Source: SAR92 clade bacterium H231
GTDB taxonomy: Bacteria; Pseudomonadota; Gammaproteobacteria; Pseudomonadales; Porticoccaceae
NCBI GenBank assembly: GCA_025153775.1
Contig: JAOALC010000004.1
Location: forward strand, 434,001-498,000
Direction: 5' to 3'
DNA: 64,000 bases
The position numbers were made by a program, and so were the translations under genes. Under the pieces are notes generated by a model that worked only from the letters and a program-made list of their open reading frames with translations, had not been told where the DNA came from and made no database searches. Of the stretch, positions 9,893 to 17,457 are shown piece after piece; the stretch's first letter is position 1, and every line of letters starts with the position of its first letter.

Positions 9893-10879
9893 TTAACGAT
9901 TCGGGTGCCAGGGGGTTCGATCTCCCAGCACTTTGGTTTTTTCTACAATCTCGGCAATACGCTCTTCCTGGCGGTAAGCCATAATGTGCACGCCGCTGGC
10001 CCCTTCGATGTCTTTGATCTCATTGATCATATCGATACAGATATTGACCCCTTCCTGCTTCTGATCTTCGGCGCCTGCCAGACGTTTGATAATGGCGTCA
10101 GGGATATGCACACCAGCCACATTGTTGCGAATCCACTCGGCAGATTTGGCCGAGGCCAATGGGCCCACACCAGGTAAAATAAATACTTTTTCGTGCAACC
10201 CCATATCCCGCACTTTGGCCATATATGTTTTTAGCATCTCTATATCAAAACAGTATTGGGTCTGCACAAATTGCGCTCCCGCCGCCACTTTTTTCGCTAG
10301 CCTCAGAGGACGATAGTCAAAAGGTGGCGCAAATGGATTGGCCGCTGCGCCGAGAAAAACCTGTGGCGGTGAACTGAGCTTTCGACCGCTGAGAAACTGT
10401 GCATCGTCGCGCATGCCACGAATCATTTGCAGACTGGTCATGCAATCCATATCAAATACTGGCTTGGCCTCGGGGTGGTCGCCAGACTGCACACCGTCGC
10501 CCGTTAAACAGAGAATATTTGAGACTCCCATGGCTGAAGCGCCCAGCACATCACCCTGCATGGCAATACGGTTTTTATCGCGACAGGAGATTTGCATAAT
10601 CATGGAGTAGCCACTGCGGGTCAGCAAGGCGCACATGCCTACACTGGACATATGGCAGTTTGCCCCGGAGCCATCGGTGGCATTAATAGCATCCACATAG
10701 CCATCAAACAGTGCTGCTCTGCGATAAACCTCCATGGGATCTGCGGAGTCTGGCGGCGCAATCTCTGCGGTAACCGCAAAATGCCCTGCGCGCAACACCC
10801 GCTCAAAGCGGCCCGGAGAGTCATGGCCCGGCAGTATTGGCAGGTTCTCCCCCGCTATGGGTTCGTCGTCAAACATCAT
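9893..10879 (-). CDS. metF: Methylenetetrahydrofolate reductase (MetF family)
   Basis: A 328-residue MetF-type TIM-barrel flavoprotein interconverting 5-methyl-THF and 5,10-methylene-THF. Seen: an N-terminal TAEIAPPDSAD segment (the active-site Glu region in the family), ILCLTGDG, FLGAAANPF, GAQFVQTQYCFD and ILPGVGPLAS. It overlaps the upstream MetV-like gene by 4 nt (ATGA), so the two are likely translated together and act as a pair. In this operon the probable direction is oxidation of methyl-THF made by the corrinoid methyltransferase. It is probably not the biosynthetic MetF, but whether a second metF exists cannot be seen. Confidence 0.92.
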   Translation of the reverse strand: MMFDDEPIAGENLPILPGHDSPGRFERVLRAGHFAVTAEIAPPDSADPMEVYRRAALFDGYVDAINATDGSGANCHMSSVGMCALLTRSGYSMIMQISCRDKNRIAMQGDVLGASAMGVSNILCLTGDGVQSGDHPEAKPVFDMDCMTSLQMIRGMRDDAQFLSGRKLSSPPQVFLGAAANPFAPPFDYRPLRLAKKVAAGAQFVQTQYCFDIEMLKTYMAKVRDMGLHEKVFILPGVGPLASAKSAEWIRNNVAGVHIPDAIIKRLAGAEDQKQEGVNICIDMINEIKDIEGASGVHIMAYRQEERIAEIVEKTKVLGDRTPWHPNR

Positions 10880-11337
10880 GACTCTGAGACTCCTGATTTT
10901 CGCCGCACTGCACGTAACCAGGCACTAGTGCCCTTATGACGCACATCGACCGGCGGCTGAATAACTTGTATACCAGTCTCAAGGTTGCCTATGCGCCGGC
11001 TACCTTCCCAGGATGTTACCCAGACGCAGACCATATCCGGGTCAACCTCACAGTGGCCATTGCTGCGCACTCCGCCGCAGGGGCCATTGCGCAGGGTCTT
11101 GGGGCAGTTCATTGGGCAGGCCATTCCGGTTTCACCCAGGCTGCACTGGCCACAGGACTGAGAGTCAAAAAGAAACCCTTTAACCAGTTTTTCCACTGCG
11201 GCAAAGGTGCCGTCTATGCGCTGATAACCCAGACGATCGAGGACCGGATGCAGAGCCACCAGACAGGCTTCCAGGGCTTTATAAACCCAGCGCAGCCAAC
11301 GGGCGTTTCTCACTGACCAGTAACGAACCAGTTTCAT
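10876..11337 (-). CDS. MetV-like Cys-rich methylenetetrahydrofolate reductase partner (MTHFR C-terminal domain)
   Basis: A 153-residue protein with seven Cys in a compact block (C62, C65, C74, C78, C87, C96, C104; CGQC, CPMNCPK, GPCGGV). This pattern matches the MTHFR C-terminal/MetV family, the Zn- or FeS-binding partner of MetF in acetogens such as Moorella. The N-terminal ~50 residues are basic and helical. It overlaps metF by 4 nt and the upstream small gene by 4 nt. Inference: a MetFV-type complex that may use an electron carrier other than NADH. Whether the site holds Fe-S or Zn cannot be decided from sequence. Confidence 0.85.
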   Translation of the reverse strand: MKLVRYWSVRNARWLRWVYKALEACLVALHPVLDRLGYQRIDGTFAAVEKLVKGFLFDSQSCGQCSLGETGMACPMNCPKTLRNGPCGGVRSNGHCEVDPDMVCVWVTSWEGSRRIGNLETGIQVIQPPVDVRHKGTSAWLRAVRRKSGVSES

Positions 11338-11642
11338 GGGTTTTGTTCCTTGAGACCTTTGGCGGCCACCAGAGCAGCAATATCGGCATTGGAATAGGCG
11401 GCTTCGATGGCTTCAGCAAATTGCTGGGCAATATCCTGAGGGCTACCCTCGGCTTCTATTTTACTGGTCACCCTGCGCCAGTCTTCAAGATATTCATCAC
11501 TGCCACCTTTGCCTGCACGCATAGCGGCGCGATCTATGGCCGCCTGAAACCTATGACTAAGCATAGCTTTACCGCGCACACGCCCACTCTTGACCAGGAT
11601 CTGTGCTGGAATATCGCGCCAATAGACTTCGATTTTTTGCAT
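11334..11642 (-). CDS. 'Virulence factor' family small protein (PF13769-like)
   Basis: A 102-residue protein opening with MQKIEVYWRDIPAQ and containing a KRG-like turn (KSGRVRGKAM), a pattern I associate with the family called 'virulence factor' (PF13769). That name is historical and gives no function. It has no membrane segment or signal peptide. It lies 11 nt after DUF1638 and overlaps the MetV-like gene by 4 nt, so it is an integral part of the C1 operon. A role in assembling or regulating the folate/corrinoid enzymes is only a guess from context. Confidence 0.75.
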   Translation of the reverse strand: MQKIEVYWRDIPAQILVKSGRVRGKAMLSHRFQAAIDRAAMRAGKGGSDEYLEDWRRVTSKIEAEGSPQDIAQQFAEAIEAAYSNADIAALVAAKGLKEQNP

Positions 11643-11653
11643 GCCGTCAGCCC

Positions 11654-12274
11654 CTATACAAGCTTGAGTATCTGCTCTTGTAGACCAGTCTCTAAATCAC
11701 CATAGCCGCTGTGCTCATGGCGAAAGTTTAAATCTAAAAATTCTGCTGCAGCGCGGGCCTGTTCTACCAGCTCTGCATCCTGACGCTGGGACAGGTAAAC
11801 CAGGCTGGTGTAATGGGCAAAATACTGATCACGCAGCTCGGGATGCCTATCCAGTTTCAAACCTCTTATCACCAGCCGGTCAAAATGTTCGACCAAAAAG
11901 TCGGTCAAATAAAAGCTGCCAAGCTCTGCGGCAGCCATCTGAGTAAAGCGTTCTTCACCGGCAAAAAACGAGTAGCAGTGGGCGCCCGGAAGTCGCTCAA
12001 TGCCCTCTTTGGCCAATAAAGTATCAATGGCTCCGCCGCTGCCGCAGTCAGCATAGGCGACAAAAATGTTTTTATAATGCTGGCGATTTTGCTCGATCTT
12101 GGCGGCCAGCTTATCTGCAATTAGTTTGGGTCTATTGTGGAGCTCTGCATCCAGACATTGCAGATCCATATGTTCCCAACCATTTAACTTCTGCAGCCAG
12201 ACAATCTCACGGGCCAGTGCGCCACAGGCAATCACCAGCAGGCGCCCAGGAGCTTGCTCACTGGCCAGTGCCAT
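11654..12274 (-). CDS. DUF1638 protein of corrinoid methyltransferase operon
   Basis: A 206-residue protein of the DUF1638 family, which often sits beside corrinoid methyltransferase genes; its biochemical role is unknown. Four Cys occur in motif-like settings: VIACGA (C17), QCLDAELHNRP (C40), YADCGSGG (C77) and HCYSFFAG (C100). A metal- or corrinoid-related role is possible. The start overlaps the stop of the corrinoid-protein gene by 1 nt, implying translational coupling and perhaps a role in cofactor loading or repair. No transmembrane segment is visible. Confidence 0.82.
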   Translation of the reverse strand: MALASEQAPGRLLVIACGALAREIVWLQKLNGWEHMDLQCLDAELHNRPKLIADKLAAKIEQNRQHYKNIFVAYADCGSGGAIDTLLAKEGIERLPGAHCYSFFAGEERFTQMAAAELGSFYLTDFLVEHFDRLVIRGLKLDRHPELRDQYFAHYTSLVYLSQRQDAELVEQARAAAEFLDLNFRHEHSGYGDLETGLQEQILKLV

Positions 12275-12972
12275 TAGGCCGGCTCTAGTGCTCTGCGCTC
12301 TGCGACCAGCCGAATTGCTGTTGTCGCTGCATCTGCGGCATCGCGGCAGTAGGCATCTGCTCCCACAGCTTCACCAAATTCTTCGTTCAGCGGCGCACCG
12401 CCTACCATCACTATATATTTGTCTCGCAGGCCCTGATCTTTAAGGGCATCAATCACCACTTTCATGTAGGGCATGGTAGTAGTCAGCAGTGCGGACATGC
12501 CTAAAATATCTGGCTGGTGACGCTCTAGGGCGGCAATATATTCCTCAACGGAATTATTGATGCCCATATCATGAACTTCAAAACCGGCACCCTCCATCAT
12601 CATGGCCACCAGATTTTTGCCTATGTCATGGATATCGCCTTTTACCGTGCCAATCACCATGGTGCCCACTGGTTTAGCGCCAGTTTCCGCCAGCAGCGGC
12701 TTGAGAATCGACATGCCACCTTTCATGGCATTGGCCGACAGCAATACCTCTGGCACAAACAGGATACCGTCGCGGAAGTCGATACCTACAATGGTCATAC
12801 CATCAACCAGAGCCTCGCCAAGCACTTTTTCTGCGGACCAACCGCGGTCAAGCAGGATGGTGGTGCCCTCTTCTATCTCTTCTTTCAGGCCATCGTAGAG
12901 ATCGTCATGCATTTGCAGCACCAGATCTTCGTCGGATAATTCTGCCAGTACAATATCGTCTTCATCAGACAT
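12274..12972 (-). CDS. B12-binding corrinoid methyl-carrier protein (MttC/MtbC-like)
   Basis: A 232-residue methyl carrier. Seen: a helical N-terminal cap domain (about 10-95), then a Rossmann B12-binding domain with the DxHxxG signature as GDIHDIGKN (His115 would be the lower cobalt ligand), plus MGINNS, GMSALLTTTMPYM and VGGAPLNEEFG. The first 36 residues hold about 16 Asp/Glu and one Lys, an unusually acidic start. A GGGAG-like SD lies 9 nt before the ATG. It is directly downstream of the MttB-family gene, the standard pairing. It should accept a methyl group from MttB and hand it to the methyl-THF transferase. Confidence 0.95.
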   Translation of the reverse strand: MSDEDDIVLAELSDEDLVLQMHDDLYDGLKEEIEEGTTILLDRGWSAEKVLGEALVDGMTIVGIDFRDGILFVPEVLLSANAMKGGMSILKPLLAETGAKPVGTMVIGTVKGDIHDIGKNLVAMMMEGAGFEVHDMGINNSVEEYIAALERHQPDILGMSALLTTTMPYMKVVIDALKDQGLRDKYIVMVGGAPLNEEFGEAVGADAYCRDAADAATTAIRLVAERRALEPA

Positions 12973-12999
12973 CTGTGGTAACTCCCAATTTGGTATTGC

Positions 13000-14553
13000 T
13001 TAGTAATCTCGATCTTCGAACGACCCTTTGCGTCGCGCCATAAAGTCCAGCAATGCTTCATCAACCGCCGGGTCAATGGCTGGGGCCTGATATTCGTTGA
13101 GCATTTTTTTCCACAGAACATTGGCACGCTGGGCTGTATCCAGTGAGCCATCCACCTGCCACTGCTCATAGCTGTTGTTATCGGCAACGGTTGAACGGTA
13201 GAAAGCCGTTTCAAAGTTTTTCAGGGTGTGGGCTGAGCCCAGATAATGTTTGCCCGGGCCCACTTCACGAACCGCATCCAGGGCCTGCCCATTCTCGGAC
13301 ATATCCATACCGCCCAACAGCACTGAGATCATGCTGGCCTGGTCGGCATCCATAATAAATTTCTCATAGCCCATGGCCAGACCACCCTCCAGCCAGCCTG
13401 CGGTATGTAACATAAAGTTGACTCCAGCCAATGCTGAGGTCTGCAATGTGTTGGCCGCTTCATAGGCTGCCTGGGCATCTGGCAGCTTGGAGCCGGTAAG
13501 GCCACCACCGCTTCTGAAGGGCACGCCAAGGCGGCGAGCCAGTGCTGCGGCTGCATAGATCACCTGGCTGGGCTCTGGGGTACCAAAGGTCGGTGCACCG
13601 GTGGCCATAGACACAGCTGCGGCAAAGGTGCCAAAGATCACTGGTGCCCCGGGACGACAGAGCTGGGTAAAGGCAATGCCCGCCATGGCTTCAGCCAGAA
13701 TCTGGGTAACAGTGCCTGCGGTGGTCACCGGCGACATGGCACCGGCAAGAATAAAGGGTGAAATCACTGTCGCCTGATTATTGCGCGCATAGACCTTGAG
13801 AGAACCGAGCATGGTGCCATCAAAGGTCATGGGTGAATTCACATTGATCAGACTGGTTAATACACAGTTTTGATCGACAAACTCGTCGCCAAATACCAGC
13901 TTGGCCATATCCACTGTGTCCTGGGCGCGCTCATGGTGGGTTACTGAACCCATCAATGGCTTGTCGCTGTACTTGAAATGGCTGTAGACCATATCGAAGT
14001 GACGCTTGTTTACCGGCAGGTCTACTGGCTCACAGATGGTGCCGCCAGAATGATGGATACCTGGGGCCATATAGGCCAGTTTGACAAAATTATTGAAGTC
14101 GTCGATGGTCGCGTAGCGTCGGCCCTGGTCAATATCATGGACAAAGGGTGACCCATAGGCTGGTACCAGTACGGTGCGCTTGCCGCCAATAATCACATTG
14201 CGTTCCGGGTTGCGGGCATACTGGGTATATTCACTGGGCGCGGTGGCCTGAATAATGGAACGGCACAGCCCCTTAGGGAAATGCACTCTGGTGCCCTGCA
14301 CATCGGCGCCCGCTTGTTTCCACATCTCAAGGGCTTCGGGATCATCGAGAAAATCGATACCGATCTCTTCCAGCAGAATATCCGCATTGTCTTCAATCAG
14401 CTGCAGATTCTCTTCGCTGAGATACTCAACGTAGGGAATTTTGCGCTCGATAAATGGCTTGGTTGCAACCACCGCATTAGCGCGGGCCTCACGGCGCCCT
14501 TCACGGCCACCAGCATCTCGCCCTGCTCTTCTTCGCCCAGTTCGTTCTGTCAT
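13000..14553 (-). CDS. Non-pyrrolysine trimethylamine-methyltransferase-family protein (MttB/MtgB-like)
   Basis: A 517-residue MttB-superfamily corrinoid methyltransferase. The frame is continuous with no in-frame amber codon, so it is a non-pyrrolysine member like MtgB (DSY3156), which demethylates glycine betaine. Seen: IERKIPYVEYLSEENL near 35-50, CEPVDLPVNKRHFDM, GSVTHHERAQD, VNSPMTFDGTML, FGTPEPSQV and GGGLTGSKLPDAQA blocks. The N-terminus has an Arg-rich tail of ~26 residues (nine Arg), absent from the compact core. Its neighbours, the corrinoid protein and a dimethylglycine-dehydrogenase-like enzyme, suggest a quaternary amine substrate, most likely glycine betaine. Carnitine or another betaine remains possible. 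Confidence 0.93.
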   Translation of the reverse strand: MTERTGRRRAGRDAGGREGRREARANAVVATKPFIERKIPYVEYLSEENLQLIEDNADILLEEIGIDFLDDPEALEMWKQAGADVQGTRVHFPKGLCRSIIQATAPSEYTQYARNPERNVIIGGKRTVLVPAYGSPFVHDIDQGRRYATIDDFNNFVKLAYMAPGIHHSGGTICEPVDLPVNKRHFDMVYSHFKYSDKPLMGSVTHHERAQDTVDMAKLVFGDEFVDQNCVLTSLINVNSPMTFDGTMLGSLKVYARNNQATVISPFILAGAMSPVTTAGTVTQILAEAMAGIAFTQLCRPGAPVIFGTFAAAVSMATGAPTFGTPEPSQVIYAAAALARRLGVPFRSGGGLTGSKLPDAQAAYEAANTLQTSALAGVNFMLHTAGWLEGGLAMGYEKFIMDADQASMISVLLGGMDMSENGQALDAVREVGPGKHYLGSAHTLKNFETAFYRSTVADNNSYEQWQVDGSLDTAQRANVLWKKMLNEYQAPAIDPAVDEALLDFMARRKGSFEDRDY

Positions 14554-14593
14554 AAGTCTGTATCCTTTAGAGCACTTTTAAAGCTCTTCTGTT

Positions 14594-14605
14594 CGATCAT
14601 GATCG
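14594..14605. promoter_or_regulatory. 12-bp palindrome upstream of mttB-like gene
   Basis: The perfect palindrome CGATCATGATCG sits in the 131-nt spacer between the dimethylglycine-dehydrogenase-like gene and the mttB-like gene, about 40 nt upstream of the latter. It could be an operator for a secondary promoter. Only the symmetry and the location support this. Confidence 0.25.
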
Positions 14606-14684
14606 GGCGCAGTCTGTGCCTGTTTAACCCGCGCCGCATAGTGTTTTGCGACAGGCTAATACCAGTCTACGACGCACCTGAAAC

Positions 14685-17198
14685 CTAAGCGGTTAAGCAG
14701 CTATTGGCCGCATCAAAAGGTGATTCTTCAATCACCGTTGCCCTGTAGCGCTCACCGAGAATCTCAATCTCCAATTCTGTGCCTATGGCACCAAATTCTG
14801 TCTTAACCATTCCTAGTGCCAGGGACCTGTTGGTGCGGAAGCCAAAGCCACCAGAGGTCGCCCTGCCCACTAGCTGGCCGTCCCTGTAGAGCCCTTCTGA
14901 ACCGCGGGCATCCGCATCAGTCACGCCGTGCACTTCCAGGGTGGCGAAGCAGTTGGCAAAGCCTTTTTCCTGCCAGGCCAGCAGCGCCTGCTTACCCACA
15001 AAGTCACAGTCTTTATCCAGCTTTACAAAACGGTGTAAACCAGACTCCAGGGCCGAATATTCAATGGACATCTCCCGGGGTATCAGACGGTAGGATTTTT
15101 CCAGTCGCATGCTCTCCATGGCGCGGATACCAAAGGGCTTGATATCAAACTCAGCACCGGCCTTCATCAGCTCGTCGAAGATATAGTTTTGCATTTCGAT
15201 GGGGTGATGCAGTTCCCAGCCTAGCTCACCGACAAAGTTAACCCTCAGGGCTTCAGCCTGGGCATAGCCCACATTGATCGATTTTCCCGTAAGCCATTTA
15301 AAGCTGTCGTTGGAGAGGTCAGTATCAGTAAGCTTTTGCAGTACATCCCGAGACTTTGGCCCGGCCAGCACCAGCACACCCATCTGGGTAGTGATTTTCT
15401 GAAGACTGACAGAGCCATCCCGGGGAGCCAGCTTGGTTAGATAGTCCCAGTCATGGCGCTCCTGAGCGCCGGCGAATACCAGGTAATAGCTATTTTGGCC
15501 GCGCTTATAGACAGTAAATTCGGCGCGCACACCACCATTCTGTGACAGCATATGGCAGAGACCAATTCGGCCCACGGCCTTGGGCACATTGTTGGCAACA
15601 ATGCTGTTAAGCCAGGCTTCTGAGCCGGGGCCAGTCACAGTTGCCTTGGAGAAGGCAGACATATCCAGCACACCGACCTTTTCATGGACATGGCGCGCCT
15701 CTTGGCCAACAAAGTCAAAGTAGTTGGAGCGACGGAAGGAATTCTTCTCAACAATACGGCCATCGTCCAGGGCCTTGGAATGGTTTTTATTCCACAATGT
15801 ATCCGACTTATTCAGATCAGTCTCTGAAAGAGCATACCCAACGGGCGCAAACCAGTTGGGGCGCTCCCAGCCGTAAACAGTGCCGAACACAGCGCCCAGA
15901 TCTTTCATGCGGTCGTAGCAGGGAGAGGTCTTTAATGGTCTCGCAGCGCCGCGCTCTTCGTCCGGGTAGTGGTTCTTAAACACATGATCATAGGCTTCTT
16001 CGTTCTTGGTGCGCAGGTAACCGCGGGAGGCATATGGGCCAAAGCGACGCGGGTCTACCCCCATCATATCCACTGTAGGCTCACCATCGACAATCCATTC
16101 CGCCAACTGCCAGCCAGCACCACCGGCGGCGGTGATTCCAAAGCTGTGACCCTCATTGAGCCAGAAATTTTTCAACCCCCAAGCTGGACCAACAATTGGG
16201 TTGCCATCTGGTGTGTAAGCAATAGCGCCGTTATAGACCGTCTTTACCCCCACCTCAGCAAAGGCGGGAACTCGGTTCATACAGGCTTCAATATGGGGCA
16301 TCAGGCGGTCTAGGTCGCCATTAAACAGCTCATATTCCGATTGATCGCTGGGACCGTCCATATAGCAGCAGGGCGCACCTTCTTCATAGGGTCCAAGAAT
16401 AAACCCACCAGCCTCTTCACGCAGGTAGTAGCCCGCGTCTGATTCACGTAAAACCGCCTGTTCAGGCAGCCCTTCGGCTTTGCGAGCCAGTACATCGGGG
16501 TGCGGATCCGTAACAATATACTGGTGTTCAACAGGAATAACCGGGATATCCAAGCCCACCATGTCGCCAGTTTTACGGGCGAAGTTGCCTGTGCAGGACA
16601 CCACATGCTCACAGTGGATATCACCTTTGTCGGTCTTAACAATCCAGCTGTCATCAGCTTGTTGCTCAAGCTCCAACACTGCAGTATTGCGATAGATAGT
16701 TGCTCCGCGAGCACGAGCCCCCTTGGCCAGCGCCTGAGTCAGGTCAGCGGGCTGAATATAGCCATCATCTGGGTGTTGTATGGCGCCAATAATGCCCTCG
16801 ACATTGGCCATGGGCCAAGCTTCTTTGACCTGCTCCGGAGTCAGAAAGTTAACCTCAACACCGACGGTCTGGGCCACACCTGAATAGTATTTATACTCAT
16901 CCATGCGGTCTTCATTGGACGCCAGACGGATATTGGAGACCACACTGAAGCCTACATTTTGCTCAGTCTCTTTTTCCAACTCATGATAAAAGTCCACAGA
17001 ATACTGGTGCAGCTTGCCCACTGAGTAGCTCATATTAAATAGCGGCAAAAGACCCGCCGCGTGCCAGGTCGACCCGGAAGTAAGCTCCTTGCGCTCCACC
17101 AACACCACATCGGTCCAGCCTTTCTTGGCCAAATGGTACAGGGTACTGACGCCGACAACGCCTCCGCCAACCACCACCACTTTTGCACTAGTTTTCAT
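14685..17198 (-). CDS. Dimethylglycine/sarcosine dehydrogenase-like FAD + GcvT-domain oxidoreductase
   Basis: An 837-residue flavoprotein built like mitochondrial DMGDH and SARDH. It has an N-terminal DAO domain with VVVGGGVVG (8-16) and SGSTWHAAGL, where H46 corresponds to the residue carrying covalent FAD. A C-terminal GcvT/folate-binding half (about 430-830) contains GFGFRTNRSLALGMV. Expected reaction: oxidative demethylation of dimethylglycine (or sarcosine), giving methylene-THF. Substrate cannot be fixed from sequence, but the soxBDA genes nearby already cover sarcosine, so dimethylglycine is the economical choice. It is the first gene of the minus-strand C1 operon and divergent from fhs. 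Confidence 0.9.
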   Translation of the reverse strand: MKTSAKVVVVGGGVVGVSTLYHLAKKGWTDVVLVERKELTSGSTWHAAGLLPLFNMSYSVGKLHQYSVDFYHELEKETEQNVGFSVVSNIRLASNEDRMDEYKYYSGVAQTVGVEVNFLTPEQVKEAWPMANVEGIIGAIQHPDDGYIQPADLTQALAKGARARGATIYRNTAVLELEQQADDSWIVKTDKGDIHCEHVVSCTGNFARKTGDMVGLDIPVIPVEHQYIVTDPHPDVLARKAEGLPEQAVLRESDAGYYLREEAGGFILGPYEEGAPCCYMDGPSDQSEYELFNGDLDRLMPHIEACMNRVPAFAEVGVKTVYNGAIAYTPDGNPIVGPAWGLKNFWLNEGHSFGITAAGGAGWQLAEWIVDGEPTVDMMGVDPRRFGPYASRGYLRTKNEEAYDHVFKNHYPDEERGAARPLKTSPCYDRMKDLGAVFGTVYGWERPNWFAPVGYALSETDLNKSDTLWNKNHSKALDDGRIVEKNSFRRSNYFDFVGQEARHVHEKVGVLDMSAFSKATVTGPGSEAWLNSIVANNVPKAVGRIGLCHMLSQNGGVRAEFTVYKRGQNSYYLVFAGAQERHDWDYLTKLAPRDGSVSLQKITTQMGVLVLAGPKSRDVLQKLTDTDLSNDSFKWLTGKSINVGYAQAEALRVNFVGELGWELHHPIEMQNYIFDELMKAGAEFDIKPFGIRAMESMRLEKSYRLIPREMSIEYSALESGLHRFVKLDKDCDFVGKQALLAWQEKGFANCFATLEVHGVTDADARGSEGLYRDGQLVGRATSGGFGFRTNRSLALGMVKTEFGAIGTELEIEILGERYRATVIEESPFDAANSCLTA

Positions 17199-17457
17199 AA
17201 CCTACTCTCTTTGAATAATGGCCTCAGTGTAACCAGCCCAGTGATTCTGTTTGCATACAATTACGACAGCAACATACTCGACCGCGTCATCCCCGGAGTC
17301 CACAGCAGGCTTGACCTACCGTCGTTTTTAAGACAGCATTCGCCGGTCTCAGAAAGCCACAGATTAAGTGGGACAAGGAAGATGGCTCTGATTGTTTTCA
17401 GGCCCCTAAAACAGGATCAACCAGACCTGAATTTTGCACTAGTCACGGAGAGAGAAA
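17199..17457. promoter_or_regulatory. Divergent promoter region, DMGDH-like gene / fhs
   Basis: This 259-nt spacer lies between two divergent one-carbon genes. Each gene has a purine-rich SD at its edge (GGAGAGAG before fhs, AGAGAGTAGG before the dehydrogenase). I looked for a glycine or THF riboswitch core on both strands and did not recognise one. No other RNA structure stands out. Confidence 0.4.

Noticed and set aside
11334-11642. A true virulence determinant
   Set aside because: The family name is historical. The gene is coupled to folate and corrinoid genes and has no secretion signal.
13000-14553. Pyrrolysine-containing MttB
   Set aside because: The 517-codon frame has no internal stop, ends in TAA, and no pyl genes are in the window, so it is a non-pyrrolysine family member.
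17199-17457. Glycine or tetrahydrofolate riboswitch before fhs
   Set aside because: I searched by eye on both strands for the conserved aptamer cores and found no convincing match; a covariance-model scan would be decisive.
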